NCBI GenBank assembly: GCA_024742935.1
Contig: JANSXN010000006.1
Coordinates: 1-60,482 of the forward strand
Length of the DNA stretch: 60,482 nt
From: Flavobacteriaceae bacterium
Lineage (GTDB): Bacteria; Bacteroidota; Bacteroidia; Flavobacteriales; Flavobacteriaceae
Reading direction: 5' to 3'
Part shown: positions 52,312 through 60,482 of the stretch, one piece after another
How the letters are laid out: each line of letters begins with the position of its first letter
How positions within the stretch are numbered: position 1 is the stretch's first letter
Notes under the pieces: model-generated
Told to the model about the DNA's origin: nothing
What the model saw: only the letters and a program-made list of their open reading frames with translations
The model's database searches: none
Position numbers and translations under genes: made by a program

Positions 52312-52551
52312 TTACTTAGTTAAATAACCTTTTTCTCTCGCTTTTTTGATTGTAGCAGAGATACCATTTTTATTGATTGTTTTTAAAGCAGACGTAGATA
52401 TACGCAGGGTAATCCATTTATCTTCTTCAGGGATGTAAAACTTCTTCTTTAGCAAATTAACCTGAAACTTGCGTTTCGTTTTGTTCATTGCGTGAGAAAC
52501 ATTGTTTCCAACCATTGCTCTTTTTCCTGTAAGCTCACAAACTCTTGACAT
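52312..52551 (-). CDS. rpmB: 50S ribosomal protein L28
   Basis: 79 aa: [20 protein letters not shown], then [21 protein letters not shown] and [20 protein letters not shown]. Standard length. First gene of its transcription unit, with a good promoter at 52588-52622. Confidence 0.97.
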   Translation of the reverse strand: MSRVCELTGKRAMVGNNVSHAMNKTKRKFQVNLLKKKFYIPEEDKWITLRISTSALKTINKNGISATIKKAREKGYLTK

Positions 52552-52587
52552 TTCTATAATCTTTATTCGTTATTTTAAAACAGGCTG

Positions 52588-52622
52588 CAAATTTAATACA
52601 TTTTTATGTGCTGCACAACAAA
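52588..52622 (-). promoter_or_regulatory. Promoter of the rpmB operon
   Basis: Minus strand TTTG (52622-52619), 23-base spacer, TAAATTTG (52595-52588). Both boxes match the Bacteroidota consensus; about 37 bases before the rpmB start, just after the cinA stop. Confidence 0.7.
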
Positions 52623-52628
52623 ACTATC

Positions 52629-53876
52629 TTAGTTTTTTAAAATTTCTTTTCTTAGAAGCTCAAAGCCTTTATTTGATGCATTTGTGATGACTCGTTGTCT
52701 GTCTTTTCCAAAATTAAACTTTTCTGAATGGACTCCTGTGGGTGTTGCGATACCAATAAAAACAGTCCCCACATCTTCATTGGCATCTCCTTTTGTGGGT
52801 CCGGCTATACCAGTTGTTGACACAGCATAGTCTGTTTCATAGCGATCCTTTGCCCCTTTTGCCATGGCCTCAGCAACTTCAGCGCTCACAACGGTATATG
52901 TATCAATAATTTCTTTAGATACACCCAGTATATTTGTTTTACTTTGGGTTGCATAGGTCACAAAACCTCCGGCAAAGTAGTTTGAAGCACCGCTCATTTT
53001 TGTAACTTTTCGAGCCATTTGACCACCGGTGCAACTTTCTGCTAGACTCAAGGTCTGTTTGTTTTTTATTAGAAGATTTGCCACCACTTCTTCAATGGAG
53101 GTTTCTTCATCATAACCAATAATAATATCTCCTATGAGACCTTGCAGTTGCTTCACGTGATTATCAATCGCTGCGTGAAGTGCGGCTTCATTAATTCCTT
53201 TTGTTGACAAGCGCAGTCTCACTCTGCCAAGTGACGGTAAATAAGCAAGTTTGATATCGTGAGGAAGTTTATTTTCAAAATCTTCAATGATTTCGGCTAT
53301 GGTACTTTCGCCCATTCCTGTTGTAAGGATAGTTTTGTGAACAATGATGGGTCTTTTAAACTTTTTTTGGAGCCCGGGTAGAATTTCGTTTTGCATCAAC
53401 CCTTTCATTTCATAAGGCACACCGGGCATTGAGATAAAAACTGTATTATTTTTTTCAATCCACATACCGGGTGCTGTACCAAATTTATTTTCTAACGCAA
53501 TGGCTTTTGATGGCAAATGAGCCTGTAAAAGGTTTTGATGATTTGGCGTGCGATTAAGGTGCTTTTCAAATAGTTCATAAATGTTGTGAAGTGCTTTTTC
53601 GTTTAAAACGAGATGATCCTCAAAAAAGTCACAAAGTGTGCGTTTTGTAATGTCGTCTTTTGTGGGTCCTAAACCACCGGTTAATAAAACAATATCTACG
53701 CGTTTTTCAGCATTTGACAGGCTTTCCAATATGTGATTTTTCTCGTCCTGAACAGAAGTAATCTGAACAACTTGAACTCCAATTTTATTGAGTTCAGCAG
53801 CTATATAAGTCGAATTTGTGTCCACAATCTGACCGATGAGAATTTCATCACCTATGGTAATTATTTCTGCAAGCAT
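52629..53876 (-). CDS. cinA: CinA family nicotinamide-nucleotide amidohydrolase
   Basis: 415 aa. N-terminal MoCF-like domain (EIITIGDEILIGQIVDTNS, LLTGGLGPTKDDITKRT, PGVPYEMKGLM) and C-terminal amidase domain (LSLAESCTGGQMARKVTKMSGAS, YAVSTTGIAGPTKGD). The latter deamidates NMN to recycle pyridine nucleotides. Its ATG overlaps the stop of the Hpt gene by one base (TAATG), so the pair is translationally coupled. Confidence 0.95.
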   Translation of the reverse strand: MLAEIITIGDEILIGQIVDTNSTYIAAELNKIGVQVVQITSVQDEKNHILESLSNAEKRVDIVLLTGGLGPTKDDITKRTLCDFFEDHLVLNEKALHNIYELFEKHLNRTPNHQNLLQAHLPSKAIALENKFGTAPGMWIEKNNTVFISMPGVPYEMKGLMQNEILPGLQKKFKRPIIVHKTILTTGMGESTIAEIIEDFENKLPHDIKLAYLPSLGRVRLRLSTKGINEAALHAAIDNHVKQLQGLIGDIIIGYDEETSIEEVVANLLIKNKQTLSLAESCTGGQMARKVTKMSGASNYFAGGFVTYATQSKTNILGVSKEIIDTYTVVSAEVAEAMAKGAKDRYETDYAVSTTGIAGPTKGDANEDVGTVFIGIATPTGVHSEKFNFGKDRQRVITNASNKGFELLRKEILKN

Positions 53877-54217
53877 TACAGGTTAAAATCTGCTTTGAGT
53901 TCTTTAAAAACTTGTTTTAAAATTGTATTTATTTTTTGGACTTGAGAGTCAACAGCTGCTTTGTTTTTTGAAGTATTTGACCATGACTCAATTGCCGTGA
54001 CATCTTTTGTGAGGTTGAGTCCCAGCATTTCCAGATTGGGTTTCATTTTATGAGCAAACTGATAAGCGAGTGCTTTGTTGTTGTTGTCAACGGCTTGAAT
54101 TAAGGCTTCAAGGTCTGGCGGAATTTCATCGAGAAATGTTTTGGCGATAACAGCCATAAATTCTTCATCGCCACCGGCAATTTCCTGAAGACTGTCTAAG
54201 GAGTATGTTTTGCTCAT
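53876..54217 (-). CDS. Hpt (histidine phosphotransfer) domain protein
   Basis: 113 aa, all helical. Phospho-acceptor His lies in YQFAHKMKPNLEMLGL (the H-K-x-K/P-x4-LG Hpt motif), preceded by LDEIPPDLEALIQAVDN. Free-standing Hpt proteins relay phosphate between hybrid kinases and regulators, but no kinase or receiver gene is adjacent. Between the FAH-family gene (6 bases) and cinA (1-base overlap), thus in an operon with metabolic genes. Confidence 0.88.
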   Translation of the reverse strand: MSKTYSLDSLQEIAGGDEEFMAVIAKTFLDEIPPDLEALIQAVDNNNKALAYQFAHKMKPNLEMLGLNLTKDVTAIESWSNTSKNKAAVDSQVQKINTILKQVFKELKADFNL

Positions 54218-54223
54218 TTTTCT

Positions 54224-54835
54224 CTATTTTATTTTTACTGAAAAGACTTTTTTGTTTTCTAAATACCCTTCAAGTTGATCGTTGGGGTTTACTTTTGACA
54301 CACCGGCTGGAGTACCTGTAAAGATAATATCTCCAATCTTTAATGTGAAATATTTTGAAATATATTCGATTAACGCGTCTATTTTCCATAGCATTAGTGA
54401 AGTATTGCCTTTTTGAACCGTTTTTCCATTATTTTCAAGATGGAAATTTATATTATTCAGATTTGAAAATTCAGTTTTTGATACAAAATCTCCAACCAAA
54501 GCCGCACCATCAAATGCTTTTGCTTTTTCCCAGGGGAGCCCTTTTTCTTTGAGTTTTGATTGTAAATCCCTAGCGGTAAAATCGATGCCCAACCCTATTT
54601 CATCATAATAAGTGTGTGCAAATTTTTCTTCAATGTGTTTTCCCACCTTTTTTATTTTAACTAAAACTTCCACTTCGTGATGTACATCTTTAGAAAAATC
54701 GGGTATAAAGAAAGGTTGCTTTTTAAGCAGAATGGCAGTATCAGGTTTTAAAAAAATTACAGGGTCTGTAGGCCTTTCATTTTTTAATTCCTCAATGTGT
54801 TCTGTATAATTTCTTCCTATGCAAATAAGTTTCAT
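54224..54835 (-). CDS. Fumarylacetoacetate hydrolase family protein
   Basis: 203 aa, the short single-domain form. CIGRNYTEHIEEL, PVIFLKPDTAIL, HHEVEVLVKIKKVGK with the metal-binding Glu pair, GIDFTARDLQSKLKEKGLPW, KIGDIIFTGTPAGV. Members of this size are acylpyruvases or oxaloacetate decarboxylase/tautomerase-like; exact substrate undetermined. Part of the leftward exonuclease-FAH-Hpt-cinA run. Confidence 0.9.
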   Translation of the reverse strand: MKLICIGRNYTEHIEELKNERPTDPVIFLKPDTAILLKKQPFFIPDFSKDVHHEVEVLVKIKKVGKHIEEKFAHTYYDEIGLGIDFTARDLQSKLKEKGLPWEKAKAFDGAALVGDFVSKTEFSNLNNINFHLENNGKTVQKGNTSLMLWKIDALIEYISKYFTLKIGDIIFTGTPAGVSKVNPNDQLEGYLENKKVFSVKIK

Positions 54836-54850
54836 CTTCTAATCTAAGAA

Positions 54851-55627
54851 TTAATCAAGCTTGTTGTTTAGTTTTCTCAATTTAATGCCGGTCAATATTT
54901 TTTTTGTGTACAGTGGAAAATCTGCGTTGAGCAACCATCCAAAATAACCCGGTTCTTTTTCTAAAATTTCTTCTACTTTGCTTCCCCTGTGTTTTCCAAA
55001 AGCAAAAACCTCAACTCCATTTTTGTCATAACCTATAAAACCTGCAAAATCTGCAAATTGCTTATGTGAACTGAATTGAGCTAAAAATTTGGTGTTGTTT
55101 TCAAGGTCTTCATACCTGGATATCTGAGCTTTGAGCACTTCATAAGTTGCGTTAGTATCTGCCTCAGCGCTATGGGCGTTTGTTAGATCTTGGTCACAAT
55201 AAAATTTATAAGCTGCTTCTAATGTGCGTTTTTCTTTCTTATGAAAAATGGTTTGTACATCAACAGAGAGCGTGTTTTTCATATCAAAATCAACACCGGC
55301 TCTAAGCATTTCTTCTGCAAGCAAAGGGATATCAAAACGATTTGAATTAAATCCGCCAAGGTCTGAATCTTTTATGAGTGCATACACTTTTGGTGCGAGT
55401 TCATTAAAGGTGGGTTCATTGGCAACCATTTCGTCTGTAATTCCATGTATAGCTGAAACAACTGGTGGTATGGGCATTTCTGGATTAACTTTCCATGTAT
55501 GACTTTCTTTGTTTCCGTTTGGAAAAACCTTAAGAATAGATATTTCGACTATCCTGTCGCTGGCAATATTGGTGCCTGTGGTTTCAAGATCAAAAAAGCA
55601 AAGGGGCTTGTCAAGGTTTAATTCCAT
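54851..55627 (-). CDS. 3'-5' exonuclease, DnaQ-like DEDDh family
   Basis: 258 aa. ExoI FFDLETTGTN (metal-binding D and E), DRIVEISI, ExoII region GFNSNRFDIPLLAEEM, ExoIII HSAEADTNATYEVL (H and D). The C-terminal ~60 residues (FGKHRGSKVEEILEKEPGYF) form the DUF3820-like putative quorum-sensing/nucleic-acid module often fused to Bacteroidota DnaQ-like proteins. Possibly a proofreading-type or repair nuclease rather than the Pol III epsilon subunit itself. Confidence 0.92.
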   Translation of the reverse strand: MELNLDKPLCFFDLETTGTNIASDRIVEISILKVFPNGNKESHTWKVNPEMPIPPVVSAIHGITDEMVANEPTFNELAPKVYALIKDSDLGGFNSNRFDIPLLAEEMLRAGVDFDMKNTLSVDVQTIFHKKEKRTLEAAYKFYCDQDLTNAHSAEADTNATYEVLKAQISRYEDLENNTKFLAQFSSHKQFADFAGFIGYDKNGVEVFAFGKHRGSKVEEILEKEPGYFGWLLNADFPLYTKKILTGIKLRKLNNKLD

Positions 55628-55785
55628 TTTAATTCTTTTGTTTCACCGGCAAAATTACTATTAATCATTGATATGGTTAACCCTATTTTCAAAAAAGATT
55701 ATAAATTACCCCAATTGAAGGATGATACTAATTGTTGTGTAAAATGAATTTTATTTGTTAATTTTAGAACTTAAACCTAACTGAC

Positions 55786-56211
55786 TTGATTAAATATATT
55801 GCATACGTGAGCCGTCAATCTTACATTTTAACAGATGAAGATATTTCTGCCCTTTTGGTTACTTGCAGAACCAAAAATATGAGAAATGAAATCACAGGAA
55901 TGTTGATTTATTTTGATGGTACTTTTATTCAGTTTTTAGAGGGTCCAAAAGAAAATATTGACCCATTATTTGATCTCATCTCAAAAGACAAAAGACATCA
56001 GGATGTTATTTTATTGATTGATGGTGTTTCGAGTAAAAGAGAATTTGAAGACTGGTCGATGGCATTCAAAAAAATGACGCAACCGGAAACAGCAAAAATA
56101 CTTGGTCAAAAAGACTTCAAAAAAGAGGACTTATTTAAAGGAAAAGACCCAAACACTGAGCATCCGGGTCTTTTATTAATTAAATCGTTTGTGAATAATT
56201 TACATATTTAA
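55786..56211 (+). CDS. BLUF-domain blue-light photoreceptor
   Basis: 141 aa, essentially a lone BLUF domain plus a 45-residue helical tail. FAD-site residues fit the family: Tyr7 (IAYVS), Asn34 (RNEITGML), Gln49 (FIQFLEG), Trp90 and Met92 (FEDWSMAF). No effector domain, so it should act by protein-protein contact, as in PixD-type proteins. No ATG is available; TTG at 55786 is the most plausible start because an in-frame stop lies 21 bases upstream. It overlaps the convergent E2 gene by 4 bases. Confidence 0.9.
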   Translation: MIKYIAYVSRQSYILTDEDISALLVTCRTKNMRNEITGMLIYFDGTFIQFLEGPKENIDPLFDLISKDKRHQDVILLIDGVSSKREFEDWSMAFKKMTQPETAKILGQKDFKKEDLFKGKDPNTEHPGLLLIKSFVNNLHI

Positions 56212-57521
56212 ATTCCCCGGCTTACATCAAAGCTTTCCAGGTATTCTGCAACGCGTTTTACAAATTGTCCGCCCAATGCTCCATTTACCACCCTGTGGTC
56301 GTAAGAGTGTGACAAGAACATTTTGTGTCTTATCCCAATGAAGTCTCCTTCGGGCGTTTCAATAACCGCAGGCACTTTTCTAATAGCTCCCAGAGCCAAT
56401 ATAGCAACCTGTGGCTGGTTGATAATGGGTGTTCCCATAATACTGCCAAAAGTTCCCACATTTGTTACTGTATATGTGCCACCTTGAGTATCGTCTGGTT
56501 TTAGTTTTCCGGTTCTTGCTCTTTCAGCGAGGTCATTAACCGCTTTTGCCATTCCGAGAAGGTTAAGCTGGTCTGCATTTTTTATAACCGGAACAATGAG
56601 GTTCCCATCTGCAAGTGCAGCAGCCATTCCCAAATTGATATTTTTTCGTTTGATAAGCTTATCACCGGAAACAGAAATATTAATCATTGGAAAGTCTTTG
56701 ATGGCTTTTGCAACTGCTTCCATAAAAATGGGTGTAAACGTAAGGTTTTCACCTTCTCGTTTCGCAAACTCATTTTTCATTTTATTTCTCCAGTTCCAAA
56801 TATTTGTGACATCAACTTCTATAAATGACTGAACGTGTGCAGAAGTCTGAACACTTTCAACCATATGATGAGCGATGATTTTACCCATTCGGGTCATTTC
56901 TATGATTTCATCTCCTCCATTAACAGAAACAGGAGCTGCTTTCTGAACGGGTTGCTGAGACACTGAAGGTTGCGTTTGGCTTTGCTGTGCTTGAGGCTGA
57001 ACACCTCTGTTTTCAAGGTAACCGAGTATGTCATTTTTTGTAACTCTTCCCTCTTTACCTGTCCCGGGAATGGCATCTAATTCAGATTGGGAGATATTTT
57101 CCTGTTTGGCAATACTTTTTACCAAAGGCGAATAAAATCGCTCTGAAGTGTTTTGTATAGAACTTTGTGTTGTTTCTATTGCTTTGCTAAGGTTTTCTTC
57201 TATTGCAGTTACAACTTCTGGCGCTGGAGCTTCTATGGGGGTTTCTTCAGTTTTTCCGGCAGGGGTTTCTGAACCTTCACCAGAGGTTTCAATCACGGCA
57301 ATGGTTTGCCCCACCTGAACAACATCATCAACTTGAAAAAGAATTTCAGCTAAAACTCCATTTACTTCACTGGGCACTTCAGAATCTACTTTGTCTGTTG
57401 CTATTTCAAGGACTGCCTCATCAACTTCAATGGTGTCACCCACATTTTTAAGCCAGTTTGTAATAGTTGCTTCTGCGACGCTTTCTCCCATCTTGGGAAG
57501 TTTTAATTCAAATTTTGCCAT
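56208..57521 (-). CDS. 2-oxoacid dehydrogenase E2 (dihydrolipoamide acyltransferase)
   Basis: 437 aa from ATG 57521 (MAKFELKLPKMGESV); the longer frame to 57584 has no family homology before it. Lipoyl domain 1-78 with the lipoylated Lys in EIATDKVDSEV, a long Gln/Pro/Glu linker, peripheral-subunit-binding domain (SPLVKSIAKQENIS ... GTGKEGRVTKNDIL), and the catalytic acyltransferase domain. The catalytic motif reads DHRVVNG, with Asn where most family members have Asp (HRxxDG). Most like branched-chain or 2-oxoglutarate E2; E1 and E3 genes are not adjacent. Confidence 0.92.
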   Translation of the reverse strand: MAKFELKLPKMGESVAEATITNWLKNVGDTIEVDEAVLEIATDKVDSEVPSEVNGVLAEILFQVDDVVQVGQTIAVIETSGEGSETPAGKTEETPIEAPAPEVVTAIEENLSKAIETTQSSIQNTSERFYSPLVKSIAKQENISQSELDAIPGTGKEGRVTKNDILGYLENRGVQPQAQQSQTQPSVSQQPVQKAAPVSVNGGDEIIEMTRMGKIIAHHMVESVQTSAHVQSFIEVDVTNIWNWRNKMKNEFAKREGENLTFTPIFMEAVAKAIKDFPMINISVSGDKLIKRKNINLGMAAALADGNLIVPVIKNADQLNLLGMAKAVNDLAERARTGKLKPDDTQGGTYTVTNVGTFGSIMGTPIINQPQVAILALGAIRKVPAVIETPEGDFIGIRHKMFLSHSYDHRVVNGALGGQFVKRVAEYLESFDVSRGI

Positions 57522-57627
57522 AGTATTTAAAGAAAGTCCTTTTGATTGTGCGACTGCAAAATTAATTATTTTTTTATCCTTCAAAGAGGTTTTTAGGATT
57601 TATTCTGATTTGATGGATTAAACAGTG

Positions 57628-58773
57628 CTAGGAATGTTCCTTTGAAAAGTCAAAAACTTCTCCTTTGCTGTGGCTGCTGTCGCTTCCAACAACATAATCT
57701 GTGTTAACCGGCCGTATCCTGAAGAAATTTTCTTTGTTTTTGTGATTTTCCATTATTTTGAAGATTTTTTCATAGGAAATATAATTGGCATCAAAAACAA
57801 AGTGAGAATTAAAGTACTTATCATCTGATGCGGCACTTTTTGATAGTGATTTAAATTCTATTTGTGTTGCATCACTTAATTTTCTAAGAAAACTAATATT
57901 GTCACTCAGCAAAAAATAATTCTCAATATTTTGAGGTCTGTTTTGAGGTCTATTCATTCTAAATATACTTAAAAATCTAGCTACAGAAACTCCCATAAAA
58001 ACCAAGGTTTTAAAAAGGCTATTGGATTTAAAGTGTTTTTTATAAAAGAGATGCATTGCTCCATAAAACCGTTTCAAATAAGCTGCATCTTTTGTGGTAC
58101 TTTCACCTTTGTAATGGAGAACCGTCTCTGTTCCTAAATAATAATTTTTATAATTTGCTTTTAACAATTTGTATGACAAATCAATATCTTCGCCATACAT
58201 AAAATAGTCTTCGTCAAATCCGTTTACTTCTTTATAAACATTTGTTTTTAAAAGCATAAAAGCTCCAACTAGCACATCTGCTTCACCCGTTTCATCTTCA
58301 GCCAGGTGAGTCGCATAGTAGTTATGTTCTTTTGACTTGAATCCAAATATTTTATGAAACGCCACCTTGGGAGTGGGTATGTTACGTTTACTTTCTGGAA
58401 GGAAGTTCCCGGTGCCATCGATGAGTCTAACACCTAAAGCGCCTAAATTTGTTTTGGTTTCGGCAAAAAGAAGTACATTTTTAAAGGTTTCTTTCGCTAC
58501 AGCGGTATCAGGATTTAAAACACAAACATATTCACCTTTTGCAATTGCTACTCCCTGATTGTTTGCTTTACTAAATCCAACATTTTCTTTATTTTCAATA
58601 AATTTTATGTTAGGAAAATGAGTTTTGACCATTTCACAACTATCGTCTTGAGAGTTATTGTCAATGACAATTATTTCTGCCTCAATTCCCGCCAGTGCTT
58701 CCTGAACACTAAGTATGCATTGCCTTAAAAAATAAGACACATTGTAATTGAGAATAATGACAGATAGTTTCAT
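57628..58773 (-). CDS. Glycosyltransferase family 2
   Basis: 381 aa. GT-A fold: SVIILNYNVSYFLRQCI, IIVIDNNSQDDS (first DxD-type Asp), GFSKANNQGVAIAKGEYVCVLNPDT, and later EDIDLSYKLLKA (catalytic ED). No TM helix of transporter type. This rhamnosyltransferase-like layout (Glycos_transf_2 plus ~150-residue C-terminal part) usually serves surface-polysaccharide synthesis; acceptor unknown. Confidence 0.9.
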   Translation of the reverse strand: MKLSVIILNYNVSYFLRQCILSVQEALAGIEAEIIVIDNNSQDDSCEMVKTHFPNIKFIENKENVGFSKANNQGVAIAKGEYVCVLNPDTAVAKETFKNVLLFAETKTNLGALGVRLIDGTGNFLPESKRNIPTPKVAFHKIFGFKSKEHNYYATHLAEDETGEADVLVGAFMLLKTNVYKEVNGFDEDYFMYGEDIDLSYKLLKANYKNYYLGTETVLHYKGESTTKDAAYLKRFYGAMHLFYKKHFKSNSLFKTLVFMGVSVARFLSIFRMNRPQNRPQNIENYFLLSDNISFLRKLSDATQIEFKSLSKSAASDDKYFNSHFVFDANYISYEKIFKIMENHKNKENFFRIRPVNTDYVVGSDSSHSKGEVFDFSKEHS

Positions 58774-58798
58774 TCAGGCTTTTTAAATCATCAACAAT

Positions 58799-59416
58799 TT
58801 AAATTTTTAAGGAATTTTCAAATGGTATTCGGTTTAGTATACTTCTTCCCAGGGTAATCTCATCTGCATATTCTAACTCGTCACCCACGCCAATCCCCCT
58901 GGCTATCGTGGTGGTGACAATATCGAAAGATTCAATTTGCTTGAAGATATAAAAATTGGTGGTATCTCCTTCCATAGTGGAGCTTAAAGCGAAAATGATT
59001 TCTTTAACAGAGCCGGTTTTGACCTTTTCAACGAGTGAATGAATGGTTAAATCATTTGGCCCAATACCATCCATAGGTGAAATTTTCCCACCTAAAACGT
59101 GGTAATGACCTCTGTATTGACTGGTATTTTCTATGGCTAAAACATCTCTGATATCTTCGACAACACAAACAATTTCACCGGAGCGGGATGGACTATTACA
59201 AATTTCACAAAGATCAATATCTGAAATATTATGGCAATTTTTACAAAATTTTATTTCGCTACGCATCACATTCAAAGCCTTTGAAAGTGATTCGGTTTTG
59301 CTTGATGGTTCTCTAAGTAAATGTAGTGCAAGTCTCAATGCAGTGCGTTTTCCAATGCCCGGCAACTGCGCTATTTCATGAACAGCATTTTCAAGCAATT
59401 TGGAAGAAAAGTCCAT
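58799..59416 (-). CDS. recR: Recombination protein RecR
   Basis: 205 aa. HhH-like N-terminus ([17 protein letters not shown]), Cys4 zinc finger [22 protein letters not shown] domain ([14 protein letters not shown] ... [16 protein letters not shown]), and the C-terminal ATP/Walker-like part. Acts with RecO/RecF in gap repair. It starts 10 bases after the T9SS gene to its right, in the same direction. Confidence 0.97.
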   Translation of the reverse strand: MDFSSKLLENAVHEIAQLPGIGKRTALRLALHLLREPSSKTESLSKALNVMRSEIKFCKNCHNISDIDLCEICNSPSRSGEIVCVVEDIRDVLAIENTSQYRGHYHVLGGKISPMDGIGPNDLTIHSLVEKVKTGSVKEIIFALSSTMEGDTTNFYIFKQIESFDIVTTTIARGIGVGDELEYADEITLGRSILNRIPFENSLKI

Positions 59417-59426
59417 ACGCGATAAT

Positions 59427-60482
59427 CTACTTGATTATTATTTTTTTAGTTGCAACACCTTTTTCATTATTTATTCTCAAATAATAAATTCCGGTACTAA
59501 ATTTTGAAATATCGATTTGATAGGGATTGTTTAAAGATTTTTCTTTTTCAAAATAAATTAATTTTCCTGTACTGTCAAACAACCTTAAATCTGAATTGTA
59601 ATTTTCATTCCATTTTACATTGAGAATATTTTCAGCCGGAACAGGATATACTGTAAATGAATTGAATAAGCTGTTGTTTTCAAGGCTCAATGTTCCGTCA
59701 TAAACAGGAGAAACCCAAAGACCTCTTCCATATGTTGCTGCATAGATTTTATCTTCAGCATCGTTTATTTCAAGTTCATTGATTATAACATTGGGCAAGT
59801 TGTTATTGAATACTTGCCACTCTGTAAAGGTGTTGTCAATATAATAAATACCATAATTCATTCCTAAATAAAGGCCGTCAAGCCCATTATTCTGCCAGAC
59901 GACTGCTAATGCTTGAAAATTTGGAAGTCCGCTAAAAACAGCTTGCCAGGTTTGACCACCGTCATCAGAAATAAATACTTTAAGAGAACTTGTAGTGGCT
60001 ATTGCAACTAAATCAGGGTTTGTGGGATGAACAGCAATAGAATTCACAACACCGCCAAAACCTGAAAGTTGTTGCCAGGTACCACCTCCTGTTGAGGTTT
60101 TAAAAAGTTGTGCCCCTCTTGAAGCATACATTACATTATTATCTGATGGTGCTATTTTAAGGTGATCTAGGTTTCCGCCAAAAATCTGTGATATTGCTGT
60201 CCAGCTTGCGCCGGAATTAGTCGATTTAAAAACTTGATTATACCCCACATAAATAGTATTGTTTGCAATAGGATCTTGCTCAAAGGGAGTTACCCAATTT
60301 CCTTGACCGGGACCGGGTTCATTAAGACCATTGTATGACAAACCTCCTGTTGTGCTCCTGTATAATTGTCCGCCTTGGGTTGTTCCATACATAGTGTTTT
60401 GATTGCTTTTGTCAATAAAGGTTTCCATGCCATCAGCTCCCAGCCAGTCTCTCCAACCCTCAGATACAGTATAAAATGAAGT
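59427..60482 (-). CDS. Secreted beta-propeller protein with T9SS sorting domain (5' end outside window)
   Basis: At least 351 codons; the frame is open to the window edge, so the start is missing (a Met at 60428 is internal). Sialidase/BNR-type blades with Asp-boxes ([32 protein letters not shown]) and [12 protein letters not shown]-type strands; this is the VPS10/sortilin-like propeller common in Bacteroidota. The end is a T9SS sorting domain ([52 protein letters not shown], the latter in parts). Secreted to the surface; ligand or substrate unknown. Confidence 0.85.
   Translation of the reverse strand, partial: TSFYTVSEGWRDWLGADGMETFIDKSNQNTMYGTTQGGQLYRSTTGGLSYNGLNEPGPGQGNWVTPFEQDPIANNTIYVGYNQVFKSTNSGASWTAISQIFGGNLDHLKIAPSDNNVMYASRGAQLFKTSTGGGTWQQLSGFGGVVNSIAVHPTNPDLVAIATTSSLKVFISDDGGQTWQAVFSGLPNFQALAVVWQNNGLDGLYLGMNYGIYYIDNTFTEWQVFNNNLPNVIINELEINDAEDKIYAATYGRGLWVSPVYDGTLSLENNSLFNSFTVYPVPAENILNVKWNENYNSDLRLFDSTGKLIYFEKEKSLNNPYQIDISKFSTGIYYLRINNEKGVATKKIIIK

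Noticed and set aside
57203-57451. Rightward open frame rich in Gln and Leu opposite the E2 linker
   Set aside because: It is the antisense of the low-complexity Pro/Glu/Gln linker of the E2 protein, with no start context and no homology.

Overview
The window looks like chromosomal DNA of a Bacteroidota member, most likely family Flavobacteriaceae. The evidence is AT-rich non-coding DNA, Bacteroidota-type promoters (TTTG and TAnnTTTG boxes), many surface proteins ending in type IX secretion (T9SS) sorting domains, the rpmB-rpmG-DUF4295-ftsY order, an ECF sigma/FecR/TonB-receptor trio and LytS/LytTR signalling. LAYOUT: (1) 1-421, the start of a leftward secreted protein. (2) 640-4305, purL. 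(3) 4306-12705, a roughly 8.4 kb accessory block: a T9SS sorting-domain remnant, a T9SS surface protein, a tiny membrane protein, four tandem FISUMP-type surface proteins and a TlpA-like thiol-disulfide protein. A second, diverged copy of the last 28 codons of purL plus a strong terminator lies at 12706-12843, so the block appears to have been inserted at the purL 3' end. (4) 12962-18170, another T9SS protein, then two LytS-type sensors and a LytTR regulator. (5) 18245-27503, fatty-acid beta-oxidation (acyl-CoA ligase, MarR regulator, FadB-like, FadA-like, acyl-CoA dehydrogenase). It is interrupted twice by small four-helix-bundle (23S IVP-family) genes bounded by repeats, the second broken by a nonsense codon. 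(6) 27557-36163, small membrane proteins, an AT-rich OLD-type ATPase/TOPRIM nuclease (probable defence gene), a HerA-like ATPase, a lipoprotein, a methyltransferase and an AI-2E-family transporter. (7) 36165-40992, leftward folD, a GxxExxY gene between inverted repeats, ffh and a four-domain fasciclin lipoprotein. (8) 41220-45203, a sigma/anti-sigma/TonB-receptor trio. (9) 45193-60482, mostly leftward housekeeping and surface genes: glycosyltransferases, rimO, HNH nuclease, ftsY, three ribosomal-region genes, cinA, Hpt, FAH-family, DnaQ-like exonuclease, 2-oxoacid dehydrogenase E2, recR and the 3' part of a T9SS beta-propeller protein; a BLUF photoreceptor gene points the other way. The most unusual signals are: the duplicated purL tail flanking the accessory block; the mosaic FISUMP array, whose variable C-terminal tails resemble targets of diversity-generating retroelements although no reverse transcriptase is present here; and three single-gene insertions (two four-helix-bundle, one GxxExxY) whose ends are short tandem units arranged as inverted repeats. 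No tRNA, rRNA, CRISPR array, integrase or transposase was seen.
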